Below are positions 16,781-25,229 of a DNA stretch of 64,000 nucleotides, in pieces. Under the pieces are notes generated by a model. It saw nothing but the letters and a program-made list of their open reading frames with translations, did no database searches and was not told the origin of the DNA. The stretch lies in assembly GCA_963579025.1 (NCBI GenBank), contig CAUZFZ010000020.1:26267-90266 (forward strand), read 5' to 3'. The position numbers and the translations under genes are program-made. Source of the stretch: CAUZFZ01 sp963579025. Its GTDB lineage: Bacteria; Planctomycetota; Planctomycetia; Planctomycetales; Planctomycetaceae. The first letter of the stretch is position 1. Each line of letters starts with the position of its first letter.

Positions 16781-18403
16781 CTACACGGGAAGCTGCATGC
16801 GGGCGTGCCGTCGTTTGAGGGCGGCTTCGATGAATCCGTTGAACAGCGGATGCGGGACGAGTGGTTTGGATTTGAATTCCGGATGGAACTGCACGGCCAG
16901 GAACCACGGGTGATCTGGCAACTCGACGATTTCCGCCAGTAGTCCACTGGGGCTGGAGCCGGAGATGCGCATTCCGGCTTCCTCAAACTGCTGTCGGTAT
17001 TCCGGATTGAATTCGTAGCGGTGCCGGTGCCGTTCGCTGATCTCTTCCTGACCGTAACACCATGACGCCAGCGAATCGGGATCGAGTCGGCAGGGTTGAG
17101 CACCCAGTCGCATTGTCCCGCCCTTCTTTGTGACCGTCTTCTGATCTTCGAGGAGACAGATCACCGGGTGGTTGGTTGCGTCCGTGAATTCCGTGCTGTT
17201 CGCGTCTTCGAGGCCCAGAACATTACGGGCGAATTCGGTGACGGCGCACTGCATGCCCAGGCAGATTCCAAAGAACGGAATCTCGCACTGCCGGGCATAA
17301 CGGATCGCGTCAATCTTGCCCTCGATGCCGCGATGTCCGAAGCCGCCGGGAATGAGGATGCCGTCAACTCCGCTGAGATGCACTTCCGGGCCTTCAGAGG
17401 TCAGCTCTTCGGCTTCAATGCGCTTCATGATGACCCGTGACGAGTGTGCGAAGCCGGCGTGGTCGAGCGATTCGTAAATCGATTTGTACGCGTCTCGGTG
17501 CTCGATGTACTTGCCGACGACCGCGATCGTGACTTCCTGTTCGGGATTGCGGATGCGACGCAGCATGTCCCACCACTCGTCCATGTCGAGCGTGCCCGCG
17601 TTCAGTCCCAGCTTGTCAACGACGAGCTGATCCAGCTCGTGCTCGACCAGGCCCTGCGGGACTTCGTAGATCGACAGCGTCTTGTCGACTTCTTCGATGA
17701 CGGCTTTTTTCTCGACGTTGCAGAACATGCCGATCTTCTCGAGGTTTTCCTGCCCCATCGGCCGCTCGGTGCGCACGACCAGAATGTCCGGTTGGATTCC
17801 GATCTGCCGCAATTGTCCGACACTATGCTGTGTCGGCTTGGTCTTCATCTCGCGCGCCACCTTCAGATACGGCACCAGCGTGAGATGAATGAACAGGCAG
17901 TTTTCCTTGCCGATATCGAGCGGGATTTGCCGAATCGCTTCCAGGAACGGCAGGCCCTCGATATCGCCCACCGTGCCACCGAGTTCCGTGATCACGACAT
18001 CGACGCCGGGACCCCCCAGGCTGCGGATGCAACCTTTGATCTCGTTCGTGATGTGCGGCACCACCTGGACGGTTTTGCCCAGGTACTCGCCGCGGCGCTC
18101 CTTCTCGATGACTCGCAGGTAAATCTGCCCGGTTGTGTAGTTCGAGCCATTCGTCAGCGGGCTGTTGGTGAACCGTTCGTAATGGCCCAGGTCGAGGTCC
18201 GTTTCCGAGCCATCGTCCAGAACGTAGACCTCACCATGCTGATACGGACTCATCGTGCCGGGATCGACGTTGATGTACGGGTCCAGCTTCTGCATGCGGA
18301 CACTGAGCCCGCGCTGCTCCAGCAGCATGCCGATCGACGCGGATGTCAGCCCTTTGCCGAGTGAACTGACCACTCCGCCCGTTACGAAAATGTACTTCGT
18401 CAT
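16781..18403 (-). CDS. pyrG: CTP synthase
   Basis: A full-length 540-residue CTP synthase, which converts UTP, ATP and glutamine to CTP. The N-terminal synthetase domain begins MTKYIFVTGGVVSSLGKGLT with its P-loop, followed by DPYINVDPGTM. The C-terminal class I glutamine amidotransferase domain has the nucleophile in FFGICLGMQ and the His/Glu pair in VQFHPEFKS. The gene lies downstream of kdsB on the same strand, a pairing that is common in Gram-negative bacteria and meaningful because KdsB uses CTP. Confidence 0.98.
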   Translation of the reverse strand: MTKYIFVTGGVVSSLGKGLTSASIGMLLEQRGLSVRMQKLDPYINVDPGTMSPYQHGEVYVLDDGSETDLDLGHYERFTNSPLTNGSNYTTGQIYLRVIEKERRGEYLGKTVQVVPHITNEIKGCIRSLGGPGVDVVITELGGTVGDIEGLPFLEAIRQIPLDIGKENCLFIHLTLVPYLKVAREMKTKPTQHSVGQLRQIGIQPDILVVRTERPMGQENLEKIGMFCNVEKKAVIEEVDKTLSIYEVPQGLVEHELDQLVVDKLGLNAGTLDMDEWWDMLRRIRNPEQEVTIAVVGKYIEHRDAYKSIYESLDHAGFAHSSRVIMKRIEAEELTSEGPEVHLSGVDGILIPGGFGHRGIEGKIDAIRYARQCEIPFFGICLGMQCAVTEFARNVLGLEDANSTEFTDATNHPVICLLEDQKTVTKKGGTMRLGAQPCRLDPDSLASWCYGQEEISERHRHRYEFNPEYRQQFEEAGMRISGSSPSGLLAEIVELPDHPWFLAVQFHPEFKSKPLVPHPLFNGFIEAALKRRHARMQLPV

Positions 18404-18415
18404 CTTGATGGTCCA

Positions 18416-18496
18416 GTAGGCCGGAACAAGCGAAGTGCAGTTCCGGCGACGGAGGTTCTCTGGCGCCGGAACTGCGCGGAGCTTGTTCCGGCCTAC
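18416..18496. repeat. Long intergenic hairpin between kdsB and pyrG
   Basis: Outer arms GTAGGCCGGAACAAGC (18416-18431) and its exact complement (18481-18496) enclose a second pair, GCAGTTCCGGCG (18437-18448) with CGCCGGAACTGC (18463-18474). It is a two-tier palindrome of about 81 bp, typical of dispersed REP-like elements. Confidence 0.8.
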
Positions 18497-18522
18497 GTTA
18501 TCATTCCGCCCGAAGGCGGGAC

Positions 18523-18563
18523 TCCAATAAAGAGACCCGGTTCCGCGAGCGAAACCGGGTCTC
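18523..18563 (-). terminator. Terminator of kdsB
   Basis: On the minus strand GAGACCCGGTT (18563-18553) pairs with AACCGGGTCTC (18542-18532), followed by TTTATTGG. It lies about 40 nt after the kdsB stop and, with the palindrome beyond it, separates kdsB from pyrG transcription. Confidence 0.75.
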
Positions 18564-18604
18564 CGGTGTGATTCAGATTAAGGCTGTTCTGCGTCCGTGC
18601 ATCT

Positions 18605-19369
18605 TCACGCGGCCCTCCGGCTGGCGACGAAGCGAGCATAGTCATCCGGCGTGTCGATTCCAACGGAACGCTGCTCGACTTCCGCAATTCGAATGGTCGC
18701 TCCCATCTCCAGAGCGCGAAGCTGTTCCAGCTTCTCCAGTTCCTCCAGTGGCGATACCGGTTGCTGAGCCAATCGAAGCAGAAAATCCCGCCGGTACGCG
18801 TAGATTCCCAGATGCAGCCGCCACGGCGATTCCCCAGCCAACAGTGAATCGCGGTCTCCGTCCCGGATAAATGGCACGGGACTTCGGCTGAAGTACAAAG
18901 CGCGTCCGTCAGCGGCACACACAGCCTTCACACAACTCGGATCGTCCAGTACGGAAGCCTCGATAATCGGCGTGCAGAGCGTTGCCATTTGAGAGTGCGG
19001 GTCGTCAATCAGCAGCGAAGCAAGCTGATCAATAGCGAGGGGATCGATGTCCGGTTCGTCTCCCTGAATATTGACGACAATGTCAGTATCCCGGCAGCAG
19101 CGGCGAACGACTTCGGCGATGCGATCGGTGCCACTGGGATGATCACCGGTCAGCTCAACGCGACCGCCGAATCGGTTGACGGCCTCGGCGATGGACAGGC
19201 TGTCCGTTGCGACAATGAGTTCCAGCGAGTCGCCCGAGCGGAGTACCTGAGACTCGGCGGCGGACTCCCATGTGTGCTGAATGAGCGGCTTTCCCGTTTC
19301 GCTCAGCAGCAGCTTGCCCGGCAGACGCGACGATTCCAGACGGGCGGGGATGATTCCGGTGACTCGCAT
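18605..19369 (-). CDS. kdsB: 3-deoxy-manno-octulosonate cytidylyltransferase
   Basis: A 254-residue CMP-Kdo synthetase that activates Kdo with CTP for LPS inner-core assembly. Visible signatures: the nucleotide-binding IIPARLESSRLPGKLL near the N-terminus, VVNIQGDEPDIDP, and HLGIYAYRRDFL. The frame is open to 19435, but the ATG at 19369 has a strong AGGAGG upstream and begins MRVTGIIPAR, as the family does. Its presence implies a Kdo-containing LPS, consistent with the gmhB-like and wecA-like genes at 26-28 kb. Confidence 0.96.
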   Translation of the reverse strand: MRVTGIIPARLESSRLPGKLLLSETGKPLIQHTWESAAESQVLRSGDSLELIVATDSLSIAEAVNRFGGRVELTGDHPSGTDRIAEVVRRCCRDTDIVVNIQGDEPDIDPLAIDQLASLLIDDPHSQMATLCTPIIEASVLDDPSCVKAVCAADGRALYFSRSPVPFIRDGDRDSLLAGESPWRLHLGIYAYRRDFLLRLAQQPVSPLEELEKLEQLRALEMGATIRIAEVEQRSVGIDTPDDYARFVASRRAA

Positions 19370-19424
19370 GGCAACGACCTCCTGTCGGCGAGTTGCGTTC
19401 GGTGGTGTTATCTCAGTTGGTGAT

Positions 19425-20495
19425 TCAATTGTCACCAGGAATCTCTGTGCGATCCGCGAACTCGCTCAGGTCGGCGTCCAGCCGATTTGCGAGTTCGTTG
19501 ATCTGACGCCAGGTCTCCTGTGGAACGTCGACACCTTTCTCACGTCGGTCTTTCTCTCGCCGGAGTTCGATTTCGCCCGGCATCAGAATCTCGGTGACTC
19601 CCGGCTGCTTCTTTGTCGAGCGGATGGACTCGACGTACTTCTCGACCAGCGCGTCAAAATCCGGACGGTCCATAAACTGCTCGACGTCCAGGAAGTACAT
19701 CCACACGCCATTGGCTCCACGCGGCAGATCGTCGCGGCAAACGCCGCTTCCAGACAGCATGCCGCCGAAGACATCGATCATCACGGACATGCCGTATCCC
19801 TTGAACCCGAGTGGTCCACCCAGCGGCAGCAGCGCACCGCCATCGTAAAGCCGCGCAGGATCGGTGGTTGGATTCCCTTCTCCGTCGATGATCCAGCCTT
19901 CGGGAACCTGTTCGCCCTTCTGCAGAGCGACGCGCACTTTGCCTTCGGCCGTGGCGCTGGTGGTCATGTCCAAAACAAAGGCTTCGTCTCCCCATGGAGC
20001 GGACATCGAGATTGGGTTGGTGCCGAGTCGCCGCTCGATTCCGCCGAACGGAGCGACTCCACCCGGCCCAGGTGCGTTGACCGCCATCATGCTGGCGAAT
20101 CCACGCTCCGCCGCCTGCTTCGAGTACGACCCCAGTCGGCCAACATGGTTGCAGTTGCGGATCATGACTGTGGATGTCCCGGCCGAGCGTGCCTGCTCCA
20201 GACCGAGTTCCAGACCACGTGTGGCAGCCACCTGGCCAAAGTTAAAGTGGGCATCCAGCAACGTAAAGGCGGGGCCTTGTCGCAATGTCTCGATGGTCGA
20301 ACCCGGTCGCAGGAATTCGTCATCGATCATCTCGACGTACTGCATCAGCCGCATGACTCCGTGGCTGTCATGACCAGTTGCGTTCGCACCCGCCAGTTCC
20401 CGAGCAACGCAGCGGGCGTCGGCGTCGGGTATTTCGGCAGCGGTAAGGACAAGCCGAGCGACGGTCTCCAACTCAGAGACTGCAAAACCGGGCAT
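19425..20495 (-). CDS. Ldh/YlbC-family NAD(P)-dependent dehydrogenase (malate/lactate/ureidoglycolate type)
   Basis: About 356 residues from the ATG at 20495 (an in-frame TTG at 20534 is the longer alternative). It belongs to the type-2 malate/L-lactate dehydrogenase family, which does not use a classical Rossmann fold. The signatures are AGANATGHDSHGVMRL near the N-terminus, with the catalytic-region His, plus VGRLGSYSKQAAERG and FGGIERRLGTNPIS. It reduces or oxidises a 2-oxo/2-hydroxy acid; the substrate is not determinable. It stops 55 nt before kdsB on the same strand, but a functional link is not obvious. Confidence 0.9.
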   Translation of the reverse strand: MPGFAVSELETVARLVLTAAEIPDADARCVARELAGANATGHDSHGVMRLMQYVEMIDDEFLRPGSTIETLRQGPAFTLLDAHFNFGQVAATRGLELGLEQARSAGTSTVMIRNCNHVGRLGSYSKQAAERGFASMMAVNAPGPGGVAPFGGIERRLGTNPISMSAPWGDEAFVLDMTTSATAEGKVRVALQKGEQVPEGWIIDGEGNPTTDPARLYDGGALLPLGGPLGFKGYGMSVMIDVFGGMLSGSGVCRDDLPRGANGVWMYFLDVEQFMDRPDFDALVEKYVESIRSTKKQPGVTEILMPGEIELRREKDRREKGVDVPQETWRQINELANRLDADLSEFADRTEIPGDN

Positions 20496-20644
20496 AGGTG
20501 GGACTTTCTGTCTGCTATCGGTCGGGTGGTTCAAAAGGTGTTTCGTTCCGCCGATGCTTCATGATTAAGACGAATGACAACGCTTCTATACATTTACGTC
20601 AGGTGTTGTGGTCACCTGAAAACCTCTCGTGAATCAGGAAATGG

Positions 20645-20833
20645 ATGACTCCCCCGCCGTCACAACCCGCCCCACCGTTGCCACAGCATCCGCACCTTCG
20701 AATGTCGTACCCGCTCGCGTCAAACAAGCCTACGGAAGTTGACCGCTTCGTCGGCATCCGCATAGAGTCCCGCCGCTATCCAGACCCCGTCGTCGGACTC
20801 ACCGGCAAATTCGTCACGGAGGACGAACATTGA
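20645..20833 (+). CDS. Small ORF overlapping the amidase gene
   Basis: A 62-codon frame with a good AGGAA ribosome site 4-8 nt upstream of its ATG. Its stop codon overlaps the TTG start of the amidase gene (TTGA), an arrangement that allows translational coupling. The product is Pro-rich at the N-terminus with no recognised domain. It may be a real small protein or a leader that drives translation of the weak TTG start. Confidence 0.45.
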   Translation: MTPPPSQPAPPLPQHPHLRMSYPLASNKPTEVDRFVGIRIESRRYPDPVVGLTGKFVTEDEH

Positions 20834-21525
20834 AACCAGACACTATCCAAACTGTCTGCCTGCTCGTCGGAATGACGCTGTCTGGATGTTATCCCACCAC
20901 TGTTGCGTACGAGTCTGCCCCGACATCCCGTCCGTTGGCGACTCGCACGCGTCCCACCATCAGTCCCCCCTCACTTCAGATTACGCCCCCCGCAATCGTC
21001 GAAAATCCCTGGCGTCCCAAAGTCGAAGCGCGCGAATGGCGGCACATCGTGATCCATCACACCGCAACCGATTCGGGTTCGGTGGAGCGGATTCACGAAA
21101 GCCACATCGCAAAAGGCTGGCTGGGGATTGGTTATCACTTCCTCATCGGTAACGGAAACGGCATGCCCGATGGTGTCGTCGAACCAACATTCCGCTGGCG
21201 TCAGCAACTTCATGGGGCTCACGCTGGCAAGGACGAATACAACCAGCACGGGATTGGAATCTGCCTCGTTGGCAATTTCCAGGAGACGGATCCCACAGAA
21301 GGTCAGTTAGCCGCAGTGAAACAACTTGTCGCCGCCCTGCGTGGCGAGTACAGCATTCCATCCAGTCGGGTCATTGGTCACAACGAGGTTAAAGCGACGG
21401 CGTGTCCGGGACAGAACTTCCCGCTCGCCCAAGTGGCTCAGAGTTCCCTGCGGCCGGAACTCGTGCAGTTATCTCAACCAACCCGGCGTGTCGCTGTCGC
21501 TGAAGCGGAAGGAAACGCGGAATGA
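20830..21525 (+). CDS. N-acetylmuramoyl-L-alanine amidase, lipoprotein (Amidase_2)
   Basis: A 231-residue predicted lipoprotein: signal helix, then lipobox L17-S-G-C20. The amidase_2/PGRP domain spans about 68-200. The expected zinc ligands are H76 in IVIHHTA, H184 in GHNEV and C192 in ACPG; the 8-residue spacing between the last two matches T7 lysozyme. Tyr102 in GYHF and the downstream H131 are also typical. It cleaves the lactyl-amide bond of peptidoglycan in the periplasm. The start is TTG, overlapped by a small upstream ORF, and the stop overlaps the next gene as ATGA. Confidence 0.92.
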   Translation: MKPDTIQTVCLLVGMTLSGCYPTTVAYESAPTSRPLATRTRPTISPPSLQITPPAIVENPWRPKVEAREWRHIVIHHTATDSGSVERIHESHIAKGWLGIGYHFLIGNGNGMPDGVVEPTFRWRQQLHGAHAGKDEYNQHGIGICLVGNFQETDPTEGQLAAVKQLVAALRGEYSIPSSRVIGHNEVKATACPGQNFPLAQVAQSSLRPELVQLSQPTRRVAVAEAEGNAE

Positions 21526-22289
21526 AGTCGTACTGGTCTGAGTCATTCGAAGAGTACGCTGGATCCGTCCCGCAGCTCCCGGAAAGCCGCTCGGCGACGT
21601 TTCGGTCCGACGCTGACGTCGTGCCGGGTCTGCCGATGGCGCGCATCGGGAGTGTGACCGAATTCGCTCGCGGGTATATCCCGTCGAACTACGAACCGGG
21701 TTACGCCTACCCGCTGATCGTCTGGTTGACCGGACCGGAATGTTCGCAGCACAAGTCGCTGAGCCACGTGACACAGATGAGCCCTCAGAATTACGTGGGA
21801 CTGGCAGTGAATGGCTGCCTGTTGCCAACGGCGGATTCTTCTTCGGGCGCTTCATTCGTGACTCGTCTGGCCGACATCGAGAATCGCATTGTCTCAGCCG
21901 TGCGGACGTTTCGTGACTCGGTCAACGTGCATGCGGACCGCGTGTTTCTGGCCGGTGTGGGAGCGAGTGCTACGTCCGCGCTGATGGTGGCCCTGCATCA
22001 GGCCGAGTGGTTCGCTGGCGGAATCAGTTTCGGTGGTGAATTCCCGTCAGCCGCTCGGCTTCTGGCGCATCGCCGCGAAGTGTCCGGCCGGAGATTCTGG
22101 CTGGCGGCGACGAAAAGCCGCATGGATTGGCCGGCACGCGGGCCTGTCTCGACGACCGCGCGAGAGCTTGTAGCGCTGGGCGCCGATGTCACGACGCATC
22201 TTGAGGAATCGGAACAGCCCGTATCGCGCGACATGCTGCGGACGCTGGACGAGTGGATTTTGACCGGCATCCTGGGGCACGGTCACTAG
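21522..22289 (+). CDS. Alpha/beta-hydrolase-fold protein lacking the nucleophile Ser
   Basis: A 255-residue protein with the layout of phospholipase/carboxylesterase or PHB-depolymerase-like hydrolases: YPLIVWLTG strand, then RVFLAGVGASATSAL at about 140-154, then WFAGGISFGG. In active members the elbow reads GxSxG; here it is G145-V-G147-A-S149, so Gly sits where the catalytic Ser should be. It may be inactive, use the shifted S149, or act as a binding protein. Its ATG overlaps the amidase stop by 4 nt (ATGA), so the two are co-translated and may share a cell-wall role. Confidence 0.75.
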   Translation: MKSYWSESFEEYAGSVPQLPESRSATFRSDADVVPGLPMARIGSVTEFARGYIPSNYEPGYAYPLIVWLTGPECSQHKSLSHVTQMSPQNYVGLAVNGCLLPTADSSSGASFVTRLADIENRIVSAVRTFRDSVNVHADRVFLAGVGASATSALMVALHQAEWFAGGISFGGEFPSAARLLAHRREVSGRRFWLAATKSRMDWPARGPVSTTARELVALGADVTTHLEESEQPVSRDMLRTLDEWILTGILGHGH

Positions 22290-22617
22290 ATTCCGTGACC
22301 TGCAGGCCCGTTTGTTGAGCGCGCTGTCGATCCGATCGTCACTTGTCCTCACCGTGCCCGTGTTGTCACGTCTGAATTCCGGCTGACAAACCGCGAATTG
22401 CTTTGACCGTTTCAGTGGCCATCGGTAGAGTTCGCCGTTCTTCAAGTCGTGTTGTGGCAGTCAGCTCAACGCCTGCCGCCCGGCTGAGGACGATTTCCCT
22501 GCAGTCGAACGGTGCTCGCAACGGAGTCACTGACCGTCAAGACGCAGAGCGGCACGGAGGGCTCGCTAATGCTGAGGCTCGCTGCTTCTGCAGTTCATGT
22601 TCATGGAGGAGTCAATC
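22290..22617. other. Intergenic stretch, nothing recognised
   Basis: 328 nt between the hydrolase and the BON-domain gene. There is no convincing ORF, RNA gene or terminator. A GGAGGAG ribosome site sits at its right end, directly before the BON gene. Confidence 0.5.
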
Positions 22618-22866
22618 ATGAGTCTGCCCACATCCGATTCGGCGATAGGGATCTCGCTGGTCGATGCCGTCCGTAACGACGTGCTGCAACGCACGAATGG
22701 ATCGATTTGCGATCTGGAAGTGCAGATCGAGAATGGCACGCTGACACTGACCGGCACGACCAGTCGCTATTACAACAAGCAACTGGCCACCAGTGCCGTG
22801 CTGGACATCGTCAGCGAACTGGACCTGCGCAATCTGATCAAAGTGCAGGCAGCGCGGGCGAAGTAG
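22618..22866 (+). CDS. BON-domain protein
   Basis: An 82-residue protein that is nearly all one BON domain (bacterial OsmY and nodulation type): IGISLVDAVRNDVL, then VQIENGTLTLTGTTSRYYNKQLA, ending with a VQAAR strand. It has no signal peptide, unlike OsmY. BON domains are thought to bind phospholipid or ligands. The start at 22618 is chosen because GGAGGAG lies just upstream; an in-frame ATG 21 nt earlier lies before that ribosome site. Confidence 0.85.
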   Translation: MSLPTSDSAIGISLVDAVRNDVLQRTNGSICDLEVQIENGTLTLTGTTSRYYNKQLATSAVLDIVSELDLRNLIKVQAARAK

Positions 22867-22880
22867 ATTAAGGAACGGCG

Positions 22881-22919
22881 GTGAAATTCATCCAGCATTT
22901 GGCCGGTGGTGAATTTCAC
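22881..22919. repeat. Hairpin after the BON gene
   Basis: GTGAAATTCATCC (22881-22893) pairs with GGTGAATTTCAC (22908-22919), one mismatch, with no T run. It may act as a terminator or be the edge of the following palindromic element. Confidence 0.5.
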
Positions 22920-22924
22920 GATGG

Positions 22925-23080
22925 CAGCCGCGATAGCGGCGACAGCACATAGCTGCGGGCGTCAGCCCGCAGATCCTGCGAGCAAGCCCGATCGAGCCGC
23001 TTCGCGGCTCCGTTTCTCGTGTGTTCGTTCGACCCCTGGCTCACGCCAGGGGCTACGTGCTGTCGCCGCTGTCGCGGCTG
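22925..23080. repeat. 156-bp palindromic element with internal hairpins
   Basis: The terminal arms 22925-22948 and 23057-23080 are 24 nt long with a single mismatch. Inside are two shorter hairpins: CTGCGGGCGTCAGCCCGCAG around 22952-22971 and CCCCTGGCTCACGCCAGGGG around 23033-23052. The GGGCGTCAGCCC core recurs in the element at 39977-40213. It looks like a non-autonomous mobile palindrome (MITE/REP-like). Confidence 0.8.
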
Positions 23081-23136
23081 AAGGATGTACGATTAGTTTC
23101 GCTGCCGTCCCTAATCACGCGCCAGCCCGTTGGCAG

Positions 23137-24057
23137 TCACGACTCGGCTTCGCCCAGCAGAAACGGCCGAATCAGATTCGCCAGTCGGTGCGGATGCGTG
23201 GCGAATGGCAGATGCCCGCAGTTGGACAGCTCCTCGAACTGCACCTGCGGCAGTCGCTTGTTAAGAATCGCGGCCGATTCTCGATGCCGGAAGGCCTCGC
23301 CCTCACTGGACACAACCAGTGCTGGCGTGCCGATGTCGTTCAGCCTGTCGGTGTAGTCCATTCCGTGCAGCATTCGCAGTCGCCGCATGACTGCCGTCGT
23401 TGGGACATTGCCGGTGTCGTCCAGGACCCATTCCCAGCGCGAATGGTCGAACGGCGGGAACCACAGTCGATGGTTGTTTTCCATCACGCGACGACGCATC
23501 GGCAACCGGTCTATGTTGCCCGGCAACCAGCCAGTGACCCGGCAGCACAGCCGTTCGGGTCGGCTCATGCGGAATTTCACCAGCGGACCCTGCAGGACGA
23601 GATGGCGAATCCGTTCCGGAGAATTCAGTAGCAGTTCGATTGCGACCGATGATCCGAACGAGCATGCACACAGATCAAAGTGCTCGTCACCCAGATGATC
23701 CGCGGCGGCTGGCACCAGACTGGCGAGTGCTTTCAGATCGCGAGCGTCGTCAGGGTAGTCGATCAGCACGCAACGGAACTGCTCGCGCAGCAACCAGACC
23801 GTCAGGCAGAACAGTTCGCAGGTCTGCGAAAGTCCGTTGAGAAAGTACAGCGGTGGGCCTTCGCCCATGCTCCTGCCATTGAAACGCAGTTCGTCAGTGG
23901 ATGCTTCGAACGGTTCGCTCTGCTCACGAAACGCCTGCAGCACGTCAGTCCATGCCAGCGGAGGAGGGCAGGCTGAATCTTCTGGCGGCGCTGGCAGTTC
24001 GCCCGTCACAGGGGTCTGGGGGACAGAACTCGCGGCATTTCTGATCGCGTCGGGCAT
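23137..24057 (-). CDS. Alpha/beta hydrolase
   Basis: A 306-residue cytoplasmic alpha/beta hydrolase. The nucleophile elbow reads A131-C-S133-F-G135, an ACSFG variant of GxSxG. LYFLNGLSQT forms the oxyanion region, and the catalytic His is in NCGHLPFATHPH near the C-terminus. The N-terminal 55 residues are Pro-rich and probably disordered. It lies 74 nt downstream of gcvT on the same strand but has no evident link to glycine cleavage. The substrate is unknown. Confidence 0.85.
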   Translation of the reverse strand: MPDAIRNAASSVPQTPVTGELPAPPEDSACPPPLAWTDVLQAFREQSEPFEASTDELRFNGRSMGEGPPLYFLNGLSQTCELFCLTVWLLREQFRCVLIDYPDDARDLKALASLVPAAADHLGDEHFDLCACSFGSSVAIELLLNSPERIRHLVLQGPLVKFRMSRPERLCCRVTGWLPGNIDRLPMRRRVMENNHRLWFPPFDHSRWEWVLDDTGNVPTTAVMRRLRMLHGMDYTDRLNDIGTPALVVSSEGEAFRHRESAAILNKRLPQVQFEELSNCGHLPFATHPHRLANLIRPFLLGEAES

Positions 24058-24131
24058 AACAGGCAGCGTCCGTCCTACGGTTCACCGTATCTCTTCACAA
24101 CGTTCGATACTCACGGCAGCGCTCGAACCGT

Positions 24132-25229
24132 TCAAGCACGCTTGTAGAATGGCAATTCCACGACCGTCGCCGATGCCTGCCTGCCCCGAATGTCGATATC
24201 GACGGCCGAGCCCGTGCCGCTCGCCGAGGCGCTGACGTAGGCCATTGCGATCGACTTCTGCAGCGTCGGCGAAAAAGTCCCCGACGTGACCTCGCCGATG
24301 GCATCGCCGTTCGATAATACCGTTGCACCTTCCCGCGCGATCCGACGACCGGACAGTTCCAGTCCAACTCGCTGTCGCAGTCCGCCGGCGGACTTGAGTT
24401 CGGTCAAAGCTGACCGACCGATGAAGTCGTCGGCCTCCAGCTTCACGGCAAACTGCAGACCGGCCGTCAGTGGATCGATTTGCTCGGACAGTTCGTGACC
24501 ATACAGCGGCATCGCGGCTTCCAGCCGTAACGTGTCGCGACATCCCAGGCCGCAGGCCTGCAGCCCGCTGTCCGTTCCTGCCGCAACCGCCTGCTGCCAC
24601 AGATCGACTCCCGCGTCTGCCGCGACGATTATCTCGAAACCGTCCTCGCCCGTGTAGCCGGTCCGACTGACGATGACGTCGTGACCCCCGACGGTTGCCG
24701 GCGTGACCGAGTAGTACTTCATGGCTCTGGCGCCAGCGAATCCGAGTCGCTCAATCACATCGATCGCTTTCGGTCCCTGCAGGGCAATCATCGGGTGCGA
24801 AGCAGTGCGATCATCCATGTGCACGTCGAATCCTGCCTCGTGTGTCGCGATCCAGTCCAGGATCTTCAGTCGGTTCGACGCATTGACGACGAGCATGTAG
24901 GCGTCGTCGAGACGGTACACGAGCACGTCGTCCAGAATCCCGCCCTGCTCGTTTGTGACCAGCGAATAGCGGACCTGTCCGACTTTCAGTTTCGACACAT
25001 CGTTGGTCAGCAGGTGATTCAGGAATCGGCACGCGTCCGGTCCGGTAAACCACAGCCGTCCCATGTGAGCGATATCGAACAGGCCGACCCGCTGCCGAAC
25101 GGCTTCGTGCTCGGCGACGATCGTCGAATACTGCACTGGCATGTGCCAGCCGCCGAACTCGACCATGCGGCCACCGTGTGCCGCGTGCCAGTCATGAAAA
25201 ACAGTTTGCAAGAGGGGCGAGTCGCTCAT
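24132..25229 (-). CDS. gcvT: Aminomethyltransferase (glycine cleavage system T protein)
   Basis: A 365-residue T protein. It transfers the methylene carbon from aminomethyl-lipoyl H protein to tetrahydrofolate. Visible family signatures: FGGWHMPVQYSTIVAEHEAVR, GLFDIAHMGR, the folate-site Asp pair in GGILDDVLVYR, and YTGEDGFEI. The ATG overlaps the pyrD stop by 4 nt, so the two are translationally coupled. Other gcv genes are not in the window. Confidence 0.96.
   Translation of the reverse strand: MSDSPLLQTVFHDWHAAHGGRMVEFGGWHMPVQYSTIVAEHEAVRQRVGLFDIAHMGRLWFTGPDACRFLNHLLTNDVSKLKVGQVRYSLVTNEQGGILDDVLVYRLDDAYMLVVNASNRLKILDWIATHEAGFDVHMDDRTASHPMIALQGPKAIDVIERLGFAGARAMKYYSVTPATVGGHDVIVSRTGYTGEDGFEIIVAADAGVDLWQQAVAAGTDSGLQACGLGCRDTLRLEAAMPLYGHELSEQIDPLTAGLQFAVKLEADDFIGRSALTELKSAGGLRQRVGLELSGRRIAREGATVLSNGDAIGEVTSGTFSPTLQKSIAMAYVSASASGTGSAVDIDIRGRQASATVVELPFYKRA

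Noticed and set aside
17444..18364. Plus-strand frame of 306 codons opposite pyrG
   Set aside because: Antisense shadow of a certain housekeeping gene.
19425..20534. Start of the Ldh-family gene at a TTG (20534)
   Set aside because: The ATG at 20495 gives the normal family N-terminus; the TTG extension adds residues with no family similarity.
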